Source of the DNA: UBA2287 sp964479665
GTDB lineage: Bacteria; Bacteroidota; Bacteroidia; Bacteroidales; Tenuifilaceae
Direction: 5' to 3'
Assembly (NCBI GenBank): GCA_964479665.1
Contig: CAYZNN010000028.1
Span: 1-47,312 of the forward strand
DNA length: 47,312 nt
Each line of letters begins with the position of its first letter. The stretch's first letter is position 1. The notes beneath the pieces were generated by a model. The model saw nothing but the letters and a program-made list of their open reading frames with translations. It had not been told where the DNA came from and searched no databases. This document shows, piece after piece, positions 34,038-42,644 of this stretch. The position numbers were made by a program, and so were the translations under genes.

Positions 34038-35021
34038 TTACAGTTCGTTAAAAGCTGCCTCCACGCTATTTGGGAACTGTTGCTCGTTTCCTTTAAGCCC
34101 GTACTTGGTAGGATTTAACATTGCCTTGATTTCGTCAAGGGTTTTGCCCTCCTTTTTCAGCTGTCCAACATCAGCTATTAGGCTCTCGAAAAACCTGACT
34201 TGCGCCAGCAGTACTTCGTTGCCACCAACCGCTCCGTGACCCGGTATTACCTTTTCGTAACCTTCGGAAGCCAATTGCCTAACAGCGCTTAACCAACCAC
34301 TTGGTGTTCCTCCATGTGCTGTAAAAAGGAATGGAACCATGCCATTGAATACCAAATCGCCTGCATGCAGAACATTATGATTGCGAAAGGCAACTACTAT
34401 GTTGTCGTTGGTATGGCCCGCACCGCGAAACAGCAAATCGATTTTCTCATTCGCCAGCTGAATGGTGTATGCATCGGTAAAGGTAATATTGGGGTAATGG
34501 ATACGTATTCTCTTGTATTCCTCGAAATTGGAAAGCATGCGTTGATACTGCTCGCTCAACCTTTTAGTAGCTGCCGTATCGGTGGTTGGAGTATTTTCTA
34601 AATCCTGTTTCAACTTAGCAATTCGCTCTGGGTAGGCTTTTTCGATATTGTTTTTAATGTTTGCCTCGTTGAAATTCTTTAGGTTATCGATAATCTTTGA
34701 ATGGGCAAAAATGGTAATATTTTCGGGTAATCCAGCAGCCCCTCCCACATGGTCGCCATGGCAGTGCGTATATACCAAATAGCGAATGGGCTTGCTGGTT
34801 AGCTGGCTAATATAACCTACCAGAGTTTCACCGTTGCGGGGCAAGTTTCCCGAATCGACCACCAGAACCCCTTCGGGGGTTATTAAAAAGGCAATATTGC
34901 CACCCATGCCTGAAACCACATATAGGTTTTCTGTTAACTTTTGGGGTGCGGTTGAGGTTTGAGCATATATACTAGGCACCATCAGAGCCACAAGGCTTAA
35001 AAACACTACAAATTTTCTCAT
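34038..35021 (-). CDS. Exported MBL-fold metallo-hydrolase
   Basis: A protein of about 327 aa with a signal peptide (MRKFVVFLSLVALMVPSIYAQ) and a metallo-beta-lactamase fold. Metal ligands are in THCHGDHVGG (H-x-H-x-D-H), GAGHTNDNIVV and NVLHAGDLVFNG, with a final IPGHG. It resembles the class B3 / cyclase-like group of exported hydrolases found in Bacteroidota. The substrate is unknown and beta-lactamase activity should not be assumed. The start at 35021 is chosen over 35042 to leave a clean signal peptide. Confidence 0.88.
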   Translation of the reverse strand: MRKFVVFLSLVALMVPSIYAQTSTAPQKLTENLYVVSGMGGNIAFLITPEGVLVVDSGNLPRNGETLVGYISQLTSKPIRYLVYTHCHGDHVGGAAGLPENITIFAHSKIIDNLKNFNEANIKNNIEKAYPERIAKLKQDLENTPTTDTAATKRLSEQYQRMLSNFEEYKRIRIHYPNITFTDAYTIQLANEKIDLLFRGAGHTNDNIVVAFRNHNVLHAGDLVFNGMVPFLFTAHGGTPSGWLSAVRQLASEGYEKVIPGHGAVGGNEVLLAQVRFFESLIADVGQLKKEGKTLDEIKAMLNPTKYGLKGNEQQFPNSVEAAFNEL

Positions 35022-35136
35022 ATTATTCATATTATTTATCATGTCAAGTTAATACTATTTTATAAACCCTGCAATGTAGTAATGGTTCAATATATAACGA
35101 CCGGAATAGCAGCTCTTACCCTAAATTAAAAATAGA

Positions 35137-35176
35137 GTTCCCTTTTGGTTTTCAAATACAAAAACCAAAAGGGAAC
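35137..35176 (-). terminator. Strong terminator after the small unknown gene
   Basis: A perfect 16-bp stem, arms at 35137-35152 and 35161-35176, with an 8-nt loop. On the minus strand it is followed by a U-rich run (plus-strand AAATTAAAAATAG), 18 bp past the stop at 35195. Confidence 0.85.
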
Positions 35177-35194
35177 CAGGCAACTTTAGTTCAG

Positions 35195-35677
35195 CTACCT
35201 CTTCATGCTGCTATTAATCAATTTCGACCACTTCTCTATGCATTGTAGCTCGTCGTTTATTTGGCTTCGCTTTTCGGTATTGTAAAATTCGAAACGAACC
35301 TCTTTCCCAGCCTTTTCCTTAGGAACAAAGAACAACTCGAGTTGCTCAATTACCTTATAGCCGCTATCTCTACCAAGAGACCTTCCAATATTAATTAGTT
35401 TACAATTATTGAAATCAGCAAGATTTACAAAGTTTGAGTGGTATCTGTAATCGTCTCTTTTAATAAAGAAAACGTAATTTTTAACCTCATCGACCCTAAT
35501 TATGAAATCGCTACAAAGTTCCTGCTGGCTCACCTGACAGCCATGTTGCAGCGCAAAATCGGATAGAGTTCGTTGAATCTGCTTCGTTTTAATGTTTCTA
35601 CTTCGACTTATAAGTATAAAAGGTATAAAAATTAGGGCAATAATTATTATCCCAATTATTGTGATTCCAAAGTTCAT
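35195..35677 (-). CDS. Small membrane-anchored protein of unknown function
   Basis: A 160-residue protein with one N-terminal hydrophobic segment (about 2-24, FGITIIGIIIIALIFIPFILI) and a basic follow-on, then a soluble domain with DEVKNYVFFIKRDDYRY. I do not recognise the family. A well-formed terminator right after the stop and a plausible start support it as real. The neighbours give no functional hint. Confidence 0.6.
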   Translation of the reverse strand: MNFGITIIGIIIIALIFIPFILISRSRNIKTKQIQRTLSDFALQHGCQVSQQELCSDFIIRVDEVKNYVFFIKRDDYRYHSNFVNLADFNNCKLINIGRSLGRDSGYKVIEQLELFFVPKEKAGKEVRFEFYNTEKRSQINDELQCIEKWSKLINSSMKR

Positions 35678-35814
35678 TTCTTTTGATTTTTATGTGCATA
35701 ATATGTTTTTCCTAGCAATCTCAAATTCACACCACTTCATAGCATATTAGCATGGTAGTTCGATTGAAATGCTATATTAGAATTTCGTACTACCTATTAG
35801 TAAAACGGGTTGAA

Positions 35815-35837
35815 TTTCAATTGATTTACAATTGAAA
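35815..35837. repeat. 9-bp perfect inverted repeat
   Basis: TTTCAATTG at 35815-35823 and CAATTGAAA at 35829-35837 are exact complements around ATTTA. It lies 11 bp beyond the end of the 123-residue gene on the minus strand. There is no good U-run, so it is a weak terminator or an operator. Confidence 0.4.
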
Positions 35838-35847
35838 AATGTACAAA

Positions 35848-36219
35848 TCACCAAAAATTGTGGAAGGGAAAAATAATGTCGGTTTTCTGATGCTTTAAAA
35901 TAAAACCTATTGATCCAAATTCATACTGATAAAACAGAAAATGAAATACTTGCTCAATATATTTGGGGGGTGTAAAAAAACTGAAAAAATATTTATTGAG
36001 CGATAGGCTTGGTATATTGCATTGCTCGGGTATATAGAGTTGGGTTAGCGGGGTATGGTAATTAAAATTGGTGGGAATTGATGTAAAGAATAGTTCATTG
36101 CTCAATTCGTTGGATTCTTGAGCAATTAATATTTGCTGCGAACCCACCGAAATGTTAATTGCTATGCAGTATACTGCAATAAGCACTGTGGAAATGAAGT
36201 ATTTACTAATACTATTCAT
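35848..36219 (-). CDS. Small hypothetical protein with signal peptide
   Basis: A 123-residue frame, starting MNSISKYFISTVLIAVYCIAI, that looks like a signal peptide or single anchor (about 7-26). It then has NELSNELFFTSIPTNFNYHTPLTQLYIP and an aromatic-rich C-terminus. No known domain. Codon use is AT-rich and it lies between two genes on the same strand. It could be a lineage-specific secreted protein or a chance frame. Confidence 0.4.
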   Translation of the reverse strand: MNSISKYFISTVLIAVYCIAINISVGSQQILIAQESNELSNELFFTSIPTNFNYHTPLTQLYIPEQCNIPSLSLNKYFFSFFTPPKYIEQVFHFLFYQYEFGSIGFILKHQKTDIIFPFHNFW

Positions 36220-36313
36220 GCAGCAAAGGCAGTGTGCCTATGGTATAATTGTTCGCACAACCAAAAAAAAATTAGGTGCAATTGAACTGACATTGGAACA
36301 ATTCCTTTACCGT

Positions 36314-38449
36314 CTACTCTGCATCCTTCAGCGAAAGCTGAATGCGTTTACGCTGCACATCCACTTCGAGAATGCGAACCTTAACATGCTGATGCAGCTT
36401 CACAACTTCGTTGGGGTTGGATATGAAACGGTTGGCCAATTGCGAAATGTGAACCAATCCATCCTGCTTTACACCAATATCAACAAAAGCCCCAAAATTG
36501 GTAATATTGGTAACAATTCCCGGTACCACCATTCCTGGCTTCACATCGTCGATTGAGAAGATGCCCTCGGCAAATTCGAAAACTTTAATTCCCTTTCGCG
36601 GGTCGCGGCCGGGTTTGGAAAGTTCGCTCATAATATCGTTGAGCGTGGGAAGACCTACCTTGCCATTAACATACCTTTTCAAATCGATTTTTGATCGTAA
36701 AGTATCGTCGCTGAGCAGGTCAGCAACCTGGCATTGGTTATCGTTGGCCATTTTCTCAACTATATAGTAGCTTTCGGGGTGAACGGCACTATTGTCGAGC
36801 GGGTTTTTTGCATTGGCAATGCGAAGGAAGCCTGCGCTCTGTTCGAATGCTTTTTCGCCCAAGCGCGGTACCTTTTTCAGCTCTGTTCGGCTTTTAAACT
36901 CTCCGTTTTCCCTGCGGTACTCAACAATATTTTTGGCCAGTTGGGGTCCTAAACCCGAAATGTATGTTAGCAAATGCTTGCTGGCAGTATTAAGGTTCAC
37001 CCCAACGTGGTTCACGCAACTTTCTACAACCGAGTCCAAGCCAGCCTTCAATCGGGTTTGGTCCACATCGTGCTGGTACTGCCCTACACCAATGGATTTA
37101 GGGTCGATTTTCACCAGTTCGGCCAAGGGGTCCATGAGCCTTCGCCCTATGGAAACCGCACCCCGCACAGTAACATCGTACTCTGGAAATTCTTCGCGGG
37201 CTACTGAGGAAGCCGAATAAACAGAGGCGCCATCTTCGCTAACAACAAAAACTCTTAATTCGCGATTAAAGCGGATTCGCTTCACCAAACTTTCGGTTTC
37301 ACGGCTTGCTGTTCCGTTGCCAATGGCAATGGCATCGATTTTATAAGTATCAACCAGGGCCGATATTTTACTCATGGCCTTGCCCTGTTCGCTCTGGGGC
37401 GGGTGCGGATAAATGGTTTCGTTATGAATCAAATTACCCTGCGGGTCGAGGCAAACTACCTTACACCCGGTTCGGTACCCCGGATCGATTGCCAGTACCG
37501 AAAGTTGCCCCAAGGGTGCCGAAAGCAGCAGCTGCCTCAGATTTTCGGCAAATACGCGAATGGCCTCTTCGTCGGCTTTTTCTTTTAAGCTTGCGGTGTA
37601 TTCGTTCTCAATGCTGGGTTCAATAAGGCGCTTGTAACTATCGGTTACGGCCATTTCTACTTGCTCCGATGCTTCGCCTTGGCCTCGAACAAATATTTTG
37701 GCAATTTCCTCAATAACTTCATCGGCAGGGGGAACTATAGAAACGCGCAGAAAACCCTCCTCCTGACCTCGTTGCATAGCTAAAAAGCGGTGCGAAGGGC
37801 AACGTTTGGCACTCTCTTCCCATTCGAAATAATCGGCGTATTTAACGCCCTCCTCGTTTTTACCCTTAACAACCTTTGACTTTACAATGGCAGCCCTGGC
37901 AAAATGCCTTCGGGCAGCATTTCTTGCTTTTTCGCTCTCGCTAACCCACTCGGCTATAATGTCGCGAGCCCCCTCTAGGGCATCCTCAACCGAAGGCACT
38001 TCGGTATTGACTAAACGTTGGGCTGCTCCCTCGATATCGCGTAATTCCTGCTTCATAATAATGGCAGCTAAAGGCTCGAGCCCTTTCTCCTTGGCAATGG
38101 TAGCGCGGGTTCTTCGTTTTGGTTTGAAAGGAAGATAAATATCCTCCAATTCGGTTGCAATATAGCAGTCGACAATGCGAGCTTTCAGTTCGGGAGCGAG
38201 TTTTCCTTGCTCTTCAATTGAATTCAGAATGGTTTCCTTACGTTTTTCGAGCTCCTCCAATTTATTGTAACGCTCCTGAATGGCAGCAACGGAAACCTCG
38301 TCGAGGCTACCCGTTTGCTCTTTACGATACCTGCTGATAAAAGGAATTGTGGCACCATCGACCAGTAATTTTACTGTATTTGAAACCTGATTGAACGTGA
38401 GGTTGAGTTCGCGCGAAACAATTTCGCAATGTTTTTGGAAACTATTCAT
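36314..38449 (-). CDS. tex: Tex-family RNA-binding transcription accessory protein
   Basis: A protein of about 711 aa with the full Tex layout: N-terminal helical part with ATIPFISRYRKEQTGSLDE, a YqgF-like RNase-H-fold domain (VLAIDPGYRTGCKVVCLD), a helix-hairpin-helix pair (NTASKHLLTYISGLGPQLAKNIVEYR), and a C-terminal S1 domain (GMVVPGIVTNITNFGAFVDIGVKQDGLVHIS). It binds nucleic acid and is linked to transcription and translation quality. The ATG at 38449 (MNSFQKHCEIVSREL) is preferred over 38524, which adds a 25-residue hydrophobic lead not typical of Tex. It is divergent from the sensor kinase. Confidence 0.94.
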   Translation of the reverse strand: MNSFQKHCEIVSRELNLTFNQVSNTVKLLVDGATIPFISRYRKEQTGSLDEVSVAAIQERYNKLEELEKRKETILNSIEEQGKLAPELKARIVDCYIATELEDIYLPFKPKRRTRATIAKEKGLEPLAAIIMKQELRDIEGAAQRLVNTEVPSVEDALEGARDIIAEWVSESEKARNAARRHFARAAIVKSKVVKGKNEEGVKYADYFEWEESAKRCPSHRFLAMQRGQEEGFLRVSIVPPADEVIEEIAKIFVRGQGEASEQVEMAVTDSYKRLIEPSIENEYTASLKEKADEEAIRVFAENLRQLLLSAPLGQLSVLAIDPGYRTGCKVVCLDPQGNLIHNETIYPHPPQSEQGKAMSKISALVDTYKIDAIAIGNGTASRETESLVKRIRFNRELRVFVVSEDGASVYSASSVAREEFPEYDVTVRGAVSIGRRLMDPLAELVKIDPKSIGVGQYQHDVDQTRLKAGLDSVVESCVNHVGVNLNTASKHLLTYISGLGPQLAKNIVEYRRENGEFKSRTELKKVPRLGEKAFEQSAGFLRIANAKNPLDNSAVHPESYYIVEKMANDNQCQVADLLSDDTLRSKIDLKRYVNGKVGLPTLNDIMSELSKPGRDPRKGIKVFEFAEGIFSIDDVKPGMVVPGIVTNITNFGAFVDIGVKQDGLVHISQLANRFISNPNEVVKLHQHVKVRILEVDVQRKRIQLSLKDAE

Positions 38450-38534
38450 AGTATAAAAAAAGAAGCTTAACGCTATTAACCTGCAAAAACTATTATAACT
38501 TAGTATTCGAAACAAAGGCAACAAAAATAATCAC

Positions 38535-40493
38535 ATGGCAGAATATTCGGGCAAGTATTTCAATAAAATTATAAAGCTGGGTTTTGTGCTTTCAATTTTG
38601 TTGCTTTCAGCTAGCATGGTTATGGGCAATGCTGGTAAATACAGAAAAATTCTAATCATTAACTCCTACCATAAATTTCTTAGCTGGACCGACAGCCTGA
38701 ACCACGGGATTGAGAAGGCATTGAATTCGGGAAATGTTGATTATGAAATCTTTATTGAAAATATTGATGCCAAAAGGAATAACATTTCCAAATTCAAAGA
38801 TTCGTTTATTGGCTATTTAGCCCAGAAGTACCAATACGTTGGCATTGAAATTATTATGGTTACCGATAACGATGCACTCGAACTTATTGAATCGGTTCAC
38901 CAAAGTTTATTCCCTAATATCCCTGTCGTTTTCTGTGGAATTAACAATAGGTACTCGTTCCCACCCAACTTTACGGGGGTTATTGAGGAGGTTGAAATTC
39001 CCCAAAATTTTGAACTTATTGGCCGACTCCATCCTGGTACAAAAAAGGTTCATTGCATTATTGACCAAACAACTACCGGATTGGCCATAGGCCAAAAAGT
39101 GAAAGAGTATCAGAACGACAACCCCTACCCTTTCGAAATTGAAATCCTTGCCGATTACACCATCGACTCCCTATCGCATACTGCTGAAAGTTTTGAAGGC
39201 AGCAGCGTTATTCTTTTCCTACTTTTTAACCGCGATAAAAACGGTTTATACTTCAGCTATGAGGAGGCGCTGAAGCAGATTCGAAACCGAACTAGCGTAC
39301 CCATTTATGGAACATGGTCGTTCTACCTGGAGAATGGAATTGTTGGCGGAAAAATCATTTCGGGGTTCGAGCATGGCAAGCTTGCCGGTCAAATAGCCCT
39401 TCAAATTCTGAATGGCGAAAGCGTTTACGATATGAGCCCTACCCCAGGCCCCACCAAGTACGCGTTCAATTACCACGAAATGAAGAACCATTTGGTGAGC
39501 CTATCCCAAATTCCCGATGGCTCCATCATCCTGTTTGGCCCATACGAGTTTTTTAAGGAAAACAGGGTTATTCTAATTTACTTTGCTGTTATTGTGTTTA
39601 TTTTAATCCTACTTATAGTTTCGCTTCAAATAATAAACAGGCAACGCAATAAATTGCTCCGCATTCAGCGAACCTATAACATTGACCTTGAATCTAAAAA
39701 CATTCAGCTAGCCGAAGCTATCCATTTGGCCCAGGAGGCCAACATGCTCAAAAGTGCCTTTCTGGCAAACATGAGCCACGAAATTCGAACCCCAATGAAT
39801 GGTATTGTAGGTTTTTCGAAATTAATTAAGCAACGCCCCGATATATCGTACGAAAAATTGGTTCAGTATGTCGATATAATATGCAGCAATTCTCAGGTTT
39901 TACTTAGTTTAATAAACGACATAATTGATATTTCGAAAATTGAAGCTAACCAGCTAAGCATTAATAGCGAAAGCGTTGATATTGCTAAGTTACTCCGAAA
40001 CATGGAACAATTTGCCCAAATGGAGGCAAGCCGACAGAAAAAGGAGCACCTGAAGTTGATTCTCAACAAACCTCCGTTCATCGATAAGCTGATTGTAAAA
40101 TCGGACCCCGATCGGCTCCAGCAGGTTTTCATCAATTTATTAAACAATGCCATTAAGTTTACCGACGAAGGCAGCATTGAATTCGGATATACAATTGATA
40201 ATGAATGGTTATCGTTCTTTGTAAAGGACACCGGAATTGGGATAGCCCCCGAAAAAACCCGGGCAGTATTCGACCGCTTCCATCAGGTAGATAATTCCAT
40301 GTCGCGCCGCTACGGGGGCTCAGGGTTAGGGTTGGCTATTTGCAAAGGTATTCTCGAAAAAATGGGGGGGAGCATTGGGGTTGAATCGCAATTGAATACC
40401 GGAAGCAGCTTCTGGTTTAAAATTCCGTTTAAACCTGTAATAGAGCCTGTTATACAAGGCGAGCAAATGGAACAAAACAATTTGCCCAACTAG
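38535..40493 (+). CDS. Hybrid sensor histidine kinase, ended early by an in-frame TAG
   Basis: A 652-residue open frame. After an N-terminal membrane helix comes a periplasmic sensor like the ABC-transporter substrate-binding domain (PF04392 type, about 35-320: KILIINSYHKFLSWTDSL, MVTDNDALELI, VVFCGINN), a transmembrane helix at about 345-367, a short coiled coil, HisKA with the phospho-acceptor H415 in NMSHEIRTPMNG, and HATPase_c with N, G1, F and G2 boxes (FINLLNNAIKFTDEG, VKDTGIGIAPEK, GGSGLGLAICKGILEKMGGSIGV). The frame ends at a TAG (40491-40493), and the same frame then continues into a complete receiver domain. The kinase part itself is intact. Confidence 0.93.
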   Translation: MAEYSGKYFNKIIKLGFVLSILLLSASMVMGNAGKYRKILIINSYHKFLSWTDSLNHGIEKALNSGNVDYEIFIENIDAKRNNISKFKDSFIGYLAQKYQYVGIEIIMVTDNDALELIESVHQSLFPNIPVVFCGINNRYSFPPNFTGVIEEVEIPQNFELIGRLHPGTKKVHCIIDQTTTGLAIGQKVKEYQNDNPYPFEIEILADYTIDSLSHTAESFEGSSVILFLLFNRDKNGLYFSYEEALKQIRNRTSVPIYGTWSFYLENGIVGGKIISGFEHGKLAGQIALQILNGESVYDMSPTPGPTKYAFNYHEMKNHLVSLSQIPDGSIILFGPYEFFKENRVILIYFAVIVFILILLIVSLQIINRQRNKLLRIQRTYNIDLESKNIQLAEAIHLAQEANMLKSAFLANMSHEIRTPMNGIVGFSKLIKQRPDISYEKLVQYVDIICSNSQVLLSLINDIIDISKIEANQLSINSESVDIAKLLRNMEQFAQMEASRQKKEHLKLILNKPPFIDKLIVKSDPDRLQQVFINLLNNAIKFTDEGSIEFGYTIDNEWLSFFVKDTGIGIAPEKTRAVFDRFHQVDNSMSRRYGGSGLGLAICKGILEKMGGSIGVESQLNTGSSFWFKIPFKPVIEPVIQGEQMEQNNLPN

Positions 40494-40862
40494 AAAGGAA
40501 AAAATATTCTGATTGTTGAGGATAACGATTCTTCGGCATTGCTTCTCAACGAATTTTTATTGGTAACCAAAGCCAGCACTTCAATAGTAACCAGCGGTGA
40601 AGAGGCAATTAATATATGCAGAACCAATAGCCAAATAGACCTTGTACTGCTCGATTTGCAGCTGCCGGGACTGGATGGTTACCAAGCAGCCGGAATAATA
40701 AAAAAATACCAGCCTACGCTACCCATCATTGCCCAAACTGCCAATGCCATGAGCGACGACCGGGAAAAGGCTCTGCTAGCTGGCTGCGACGACTATATTG
40801 CTAAACCCATTCAGCTGTCAACCCTTTTTGAAGTGATGGCTAAATACCTACCCAGCCGCTAG
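40494..40862 (+). pseudogene. Receiver domain cut off from the hybrid kinase by the TAG
   Basis: The frame directly after the kinase's TAG reads KGKNILIVEDND, the start of a receiver domain, and carries the acidic pair ED, the phospho-acceptor Asp in LVLLDLQLPGLDG (residue 707 counted from the kinase start), the Thr/Ala switch region IIAQTANAMS and the Lys in YIAKPI. It is 122 residues and complete. In related Bacteroidota hybrid kinases a Trp often stands before KGK, so TGG changed to TAG is the simplest explanation. There is no ATG before the acidic pair; a TTG at 40539 would omit it. It may be reached by readthrough, be silent, or reflect a sequencing error. Confidence 0.7.
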
Positions 40863-41791
40863 TGACTATCGATTCCCATACGCATTAAAAACAGGTGCTT
40901 CAGGGTTTTGGTTATTTCGCCCATGTACTCATTTACCGCTTTTACGCTCCCGGGCAAAGTATACACAAAGGTACTACCCATAATACCAGCAACCCCTCTG
41001 CTTAGCAATGCATTGGGTTTTTCGGCTCCAAATTTTAACCGAATCATTTCCATTATTCCGGGTATTTGCTTATCGAGCATTTGCGAAACCACGTCGGGGG
41101 TTATGTCGCGAGGACCAATGCCAGTTCCGCCGGTAGTAAAAACAACATCGTATGCCTGTTGCTGCGCACGGAGTAAGTGCGCACGGAGTAAGCGTTCATC
41201 GTCGGGGAGAACCTGAACATCTACCATATGCTGCCAACCCAATGAGTTGAAAAACTCATCGATTTTTCCTGCCAGGGCCGGACCGCTCCTGTCGTCGTAA
41301 GCACCCCGATATGCCCTGTCGCTTAGGGTAATAACCATAACCCGGTACAGTTTGGGTATAAACTGCAACTCGTCGCCAGGGGTGAGCGTGCCCGGTTTTA
41401 ATACTCTAAGAAAAATTCCCTCCTTGGGCATTACGCAATTCCCAACCTCGCGGTATATGGCGCATCCATCGCCATGGCAAGCTTTACCAATTTGAGTAAC
41501 CTCCAGTTCAACGCTTCTACCCACAAACCTGTCGCCCGGCTTGGTTGTAACCAACTCTAACCCTTCGGTGGTAATATTTTCGGCAAATTCTCCAAAGCGT
41601 AACTTTCGATTGGCTTGCAGTTCGAACCTTTCGAAACTCTCCTTTCCCAGCATGCTAACCTGCCTATGCCACTCGCCTGCATGGGCATCGGTGGCTACGC
41701 CCAGTTCGTTCAACTCAATCGACTCAACAGGAACCTTTACTGTTCCTTTCTCTTGAGAAATATTTACCGAAAGTACTTTTACTCTTTGCAT
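40859..41791 (-). CDS. MOSC domain fused to MogA/MoaB-like domain
   Basis: About 310 aa. The N-terminal MOSC domain (about 1-145) shows KVLSVNISQEKGTVKVP, DAHAG, FAENITTEGLEL and HGDGCAIYREVGNCVMPKEGIF. The MOSC fold is found in sulfur-carrier and molybdenum-cofactor sulfurases. The C-terminal MogA/MoaB domain has VMVITLSDRAYRGAYDDRSGP, VFTTGGTGIGPRDITPDV and GSTFVYTLPGS, and should adenylylate molybdopterin. The ATG at 41791 is preferred to one at 41878, which would translate a repeat. Its stop overlaps the receiver-domain stop in the palindrome CTAG. It is the last gene of the moeA-moaA-moaC cluster. Confidence 0.9.
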   Translation of the reverse strand: MQRVKVLSVNISQEKGTVKVPVESIELNELGVATDAHAGEWHRQVSMLGKESFERFELQANRKLRFGEFAENITTEGLELVTTKPGDRFVGRSVELEVTQIGKACHGDGCAIYREVGNCVMPKEGIFLRVLKPGTLTPGDELQFIPKLYRVMVITLSDRAYRGAYDDRSGPALAGKIDEFFNSLGWQHMVDVQVLPDDERLLRAHLLRAQQQAYDVVFTTGGTGIGPRDITPDVVSQMLDKQIPGIMEMIRLKFGAEKPNALLSRGVAGIMGSTFVYTLPGSVKAVNEYMGEITKTLKHLFLMRMGIDSH

Positions 41792-41824
41792 GGTTGTGTT
41801 TGTTATTGTTTCAATTCTATGGGC

Positions 41825-41904
41825 AACTCTGTGGCTTCTTTGTGACTCTTTGTGAAAAAATATTACACAGAGTTCCAACGAGGTTTGCGCTGAGGGGCAC
41901 AGAG
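41825..41904. repeat. ACAGAG/CTCTGTG dispersed repeat upstream of the MOSC-MogA gene
   Basis: AACTCTGTG at 41825-41833 and CACAGAGTT at 41866-41874 form a perfect 9-bp inverted repeat, and CACAGAG recurs near 41898. This CTTTGTGAC...ACACAGAG text is a common low-information intergenic repeat. It lies in the moaC-MOSC gap. Confidence 0.5.
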
Positions 41905-41911
41905 CTTTTCC

Positions 41912-42367
41912 TTACTTAACTATTTCACCCTTCGTTTTTTCAACTAAATGTATATTACTAATTACCATATCCTTATCGACCGCCTTGCACATATCGTAAA
42001 TGGTAAGAAGCGCTACCGATACTGCCGTTAAAGCCTCCATTTCAACTCCAGTTTGCCCTACACAACGGGCCAAACTTTGAACTTGTACGCCATTTTCGGT
42101 TAGGGTTGCTTTGCAGTCGACTTTTGTTAAATTTATATTATGACAAAGCGGTATTAACTCCCATGTTTTTTTAGCCGCTTGAATTCCAGCAATTTCAGCA
42201 ACCGTGAGCACATCGCCCTTTTTCAAGGCATTTTCGGTAACCAACCGAATGGTTTCTGGATTCAAACTTATTAATCCTTCGGCTCTAGCTTCACGGTGCT
42301 GCTGGGGTTTTCCGCCTACATCAACCATATTAGCTTTCCCGTCGGTTCCTATGTGCGATAGTGTCAT
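41912..42367 (-). CDS. moaC: Cyclic pyranopterin monophosphate synthase MoaC
   Basis: A 151-residue protein that converts 3',8-cyclo-H2GTP into cyclic pyranopterin monophosphate, the second step of molybdopterin synthesis. Seen are the N-terminal MVDVGGKPQQHREARAEG, the conserved LIPLCHNI, the VGQTGVEMEALTAVSVALLTIYDMCKAVDK block and the closing LVEKTKGEIVK, with the active-site Lys/His region. The length is that of the family. It works after MoaA (42.6-43.4 kb). A repeat-filled 277-bp gap separates it from moaA. Confidence 0.95.
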   Translation of the reverse strand: MTLSHIGTDGKANMVDVGGKPQQHREARAEGLISLNPETIRLVTENALKKGDVLTVAEIAGIQAAKKTWELIPLCHNINLTKVDCKATLTENGVQVQSLARCVGQTGVEMEALTAVSVALLTIYDMCKAVDKDMVISNIHLVEKTKGEIVK

Positions 42368-42388
42368 ATTTTTTGTTTTTTGTTATCT

Positions 42389-42617
42389 GTTCAGTTGTTT
42401 GTTGATTGCTGATTGTTGGTTGTTGGTTGTTGATTGTTGAATGCGCATCTCTTCCTTCTACAGTCGGCAGTCCTCTATCAGCAGTTCGCTACGGACCAAA
42501 TTTCACGCAAACCTGCCAGCCGCAGGCGGGGACGCAAAGTCGCTAATTGTAAAGCAAACCATTTGTGCCCTAATTTGCCCCTGCCTAACCCTGCCGGCAG
42601 GCAGGCAATAACTCAAT
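42389..42617 (-). repeat. Degenerate REP-like palindrome and simple repeats (copy B) between moaA and moaC
   Basis: The 277-bp gap has no gene. On the minus strand it repeats copy A (12814-12901): a GAGTTATTG flank, then a CCTGCC...GGCAGG palindrome at 42580-42605 with one arm shortened, and an exact 20-bp match to 12882-12901 at 42389-42408. Also present are GTTGGTT/GTTGATT stutters at 42400-42438, a small CCTGC/GCAGG hairpin at 42512-42526 between ACGCAAA direct repeats (42505-42511 and 42532-42538), and AACTCAAT stutters at 42608-42640. It may uncouple moaC from moaA transcription. Confidence 0.7.
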
Positions 42618-42644
42618 AACTCAACAACTCAATAACCAACTCCT

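Noticed and set aside
34038..35021. Calling the MBL-fold protein a beta-lactamase
   Set aside because: The metal motif is shared by many hydrolases and nothing specific to carbapenemases is seen.
40539..40862. Independent response-regulator gene starting at TTG 40539
   Set aside because: This start would drop the first strand and the acidic pair of the receiver fold, so a separate functional gene is unlikely.
41792..41878. Upstream ATG adding 29 residues to the MOSC-MogA protein
   Set aside because: The added part is translated from a dispersed repeat and precedes the normal MOSC start.
42389..42640. Possible short CRISPR or tandem-repeat array between moaA and moaC
   Set aside because: The repeats are 7-8 bp stutters without constant spacers and match a dispersed intergenic element.
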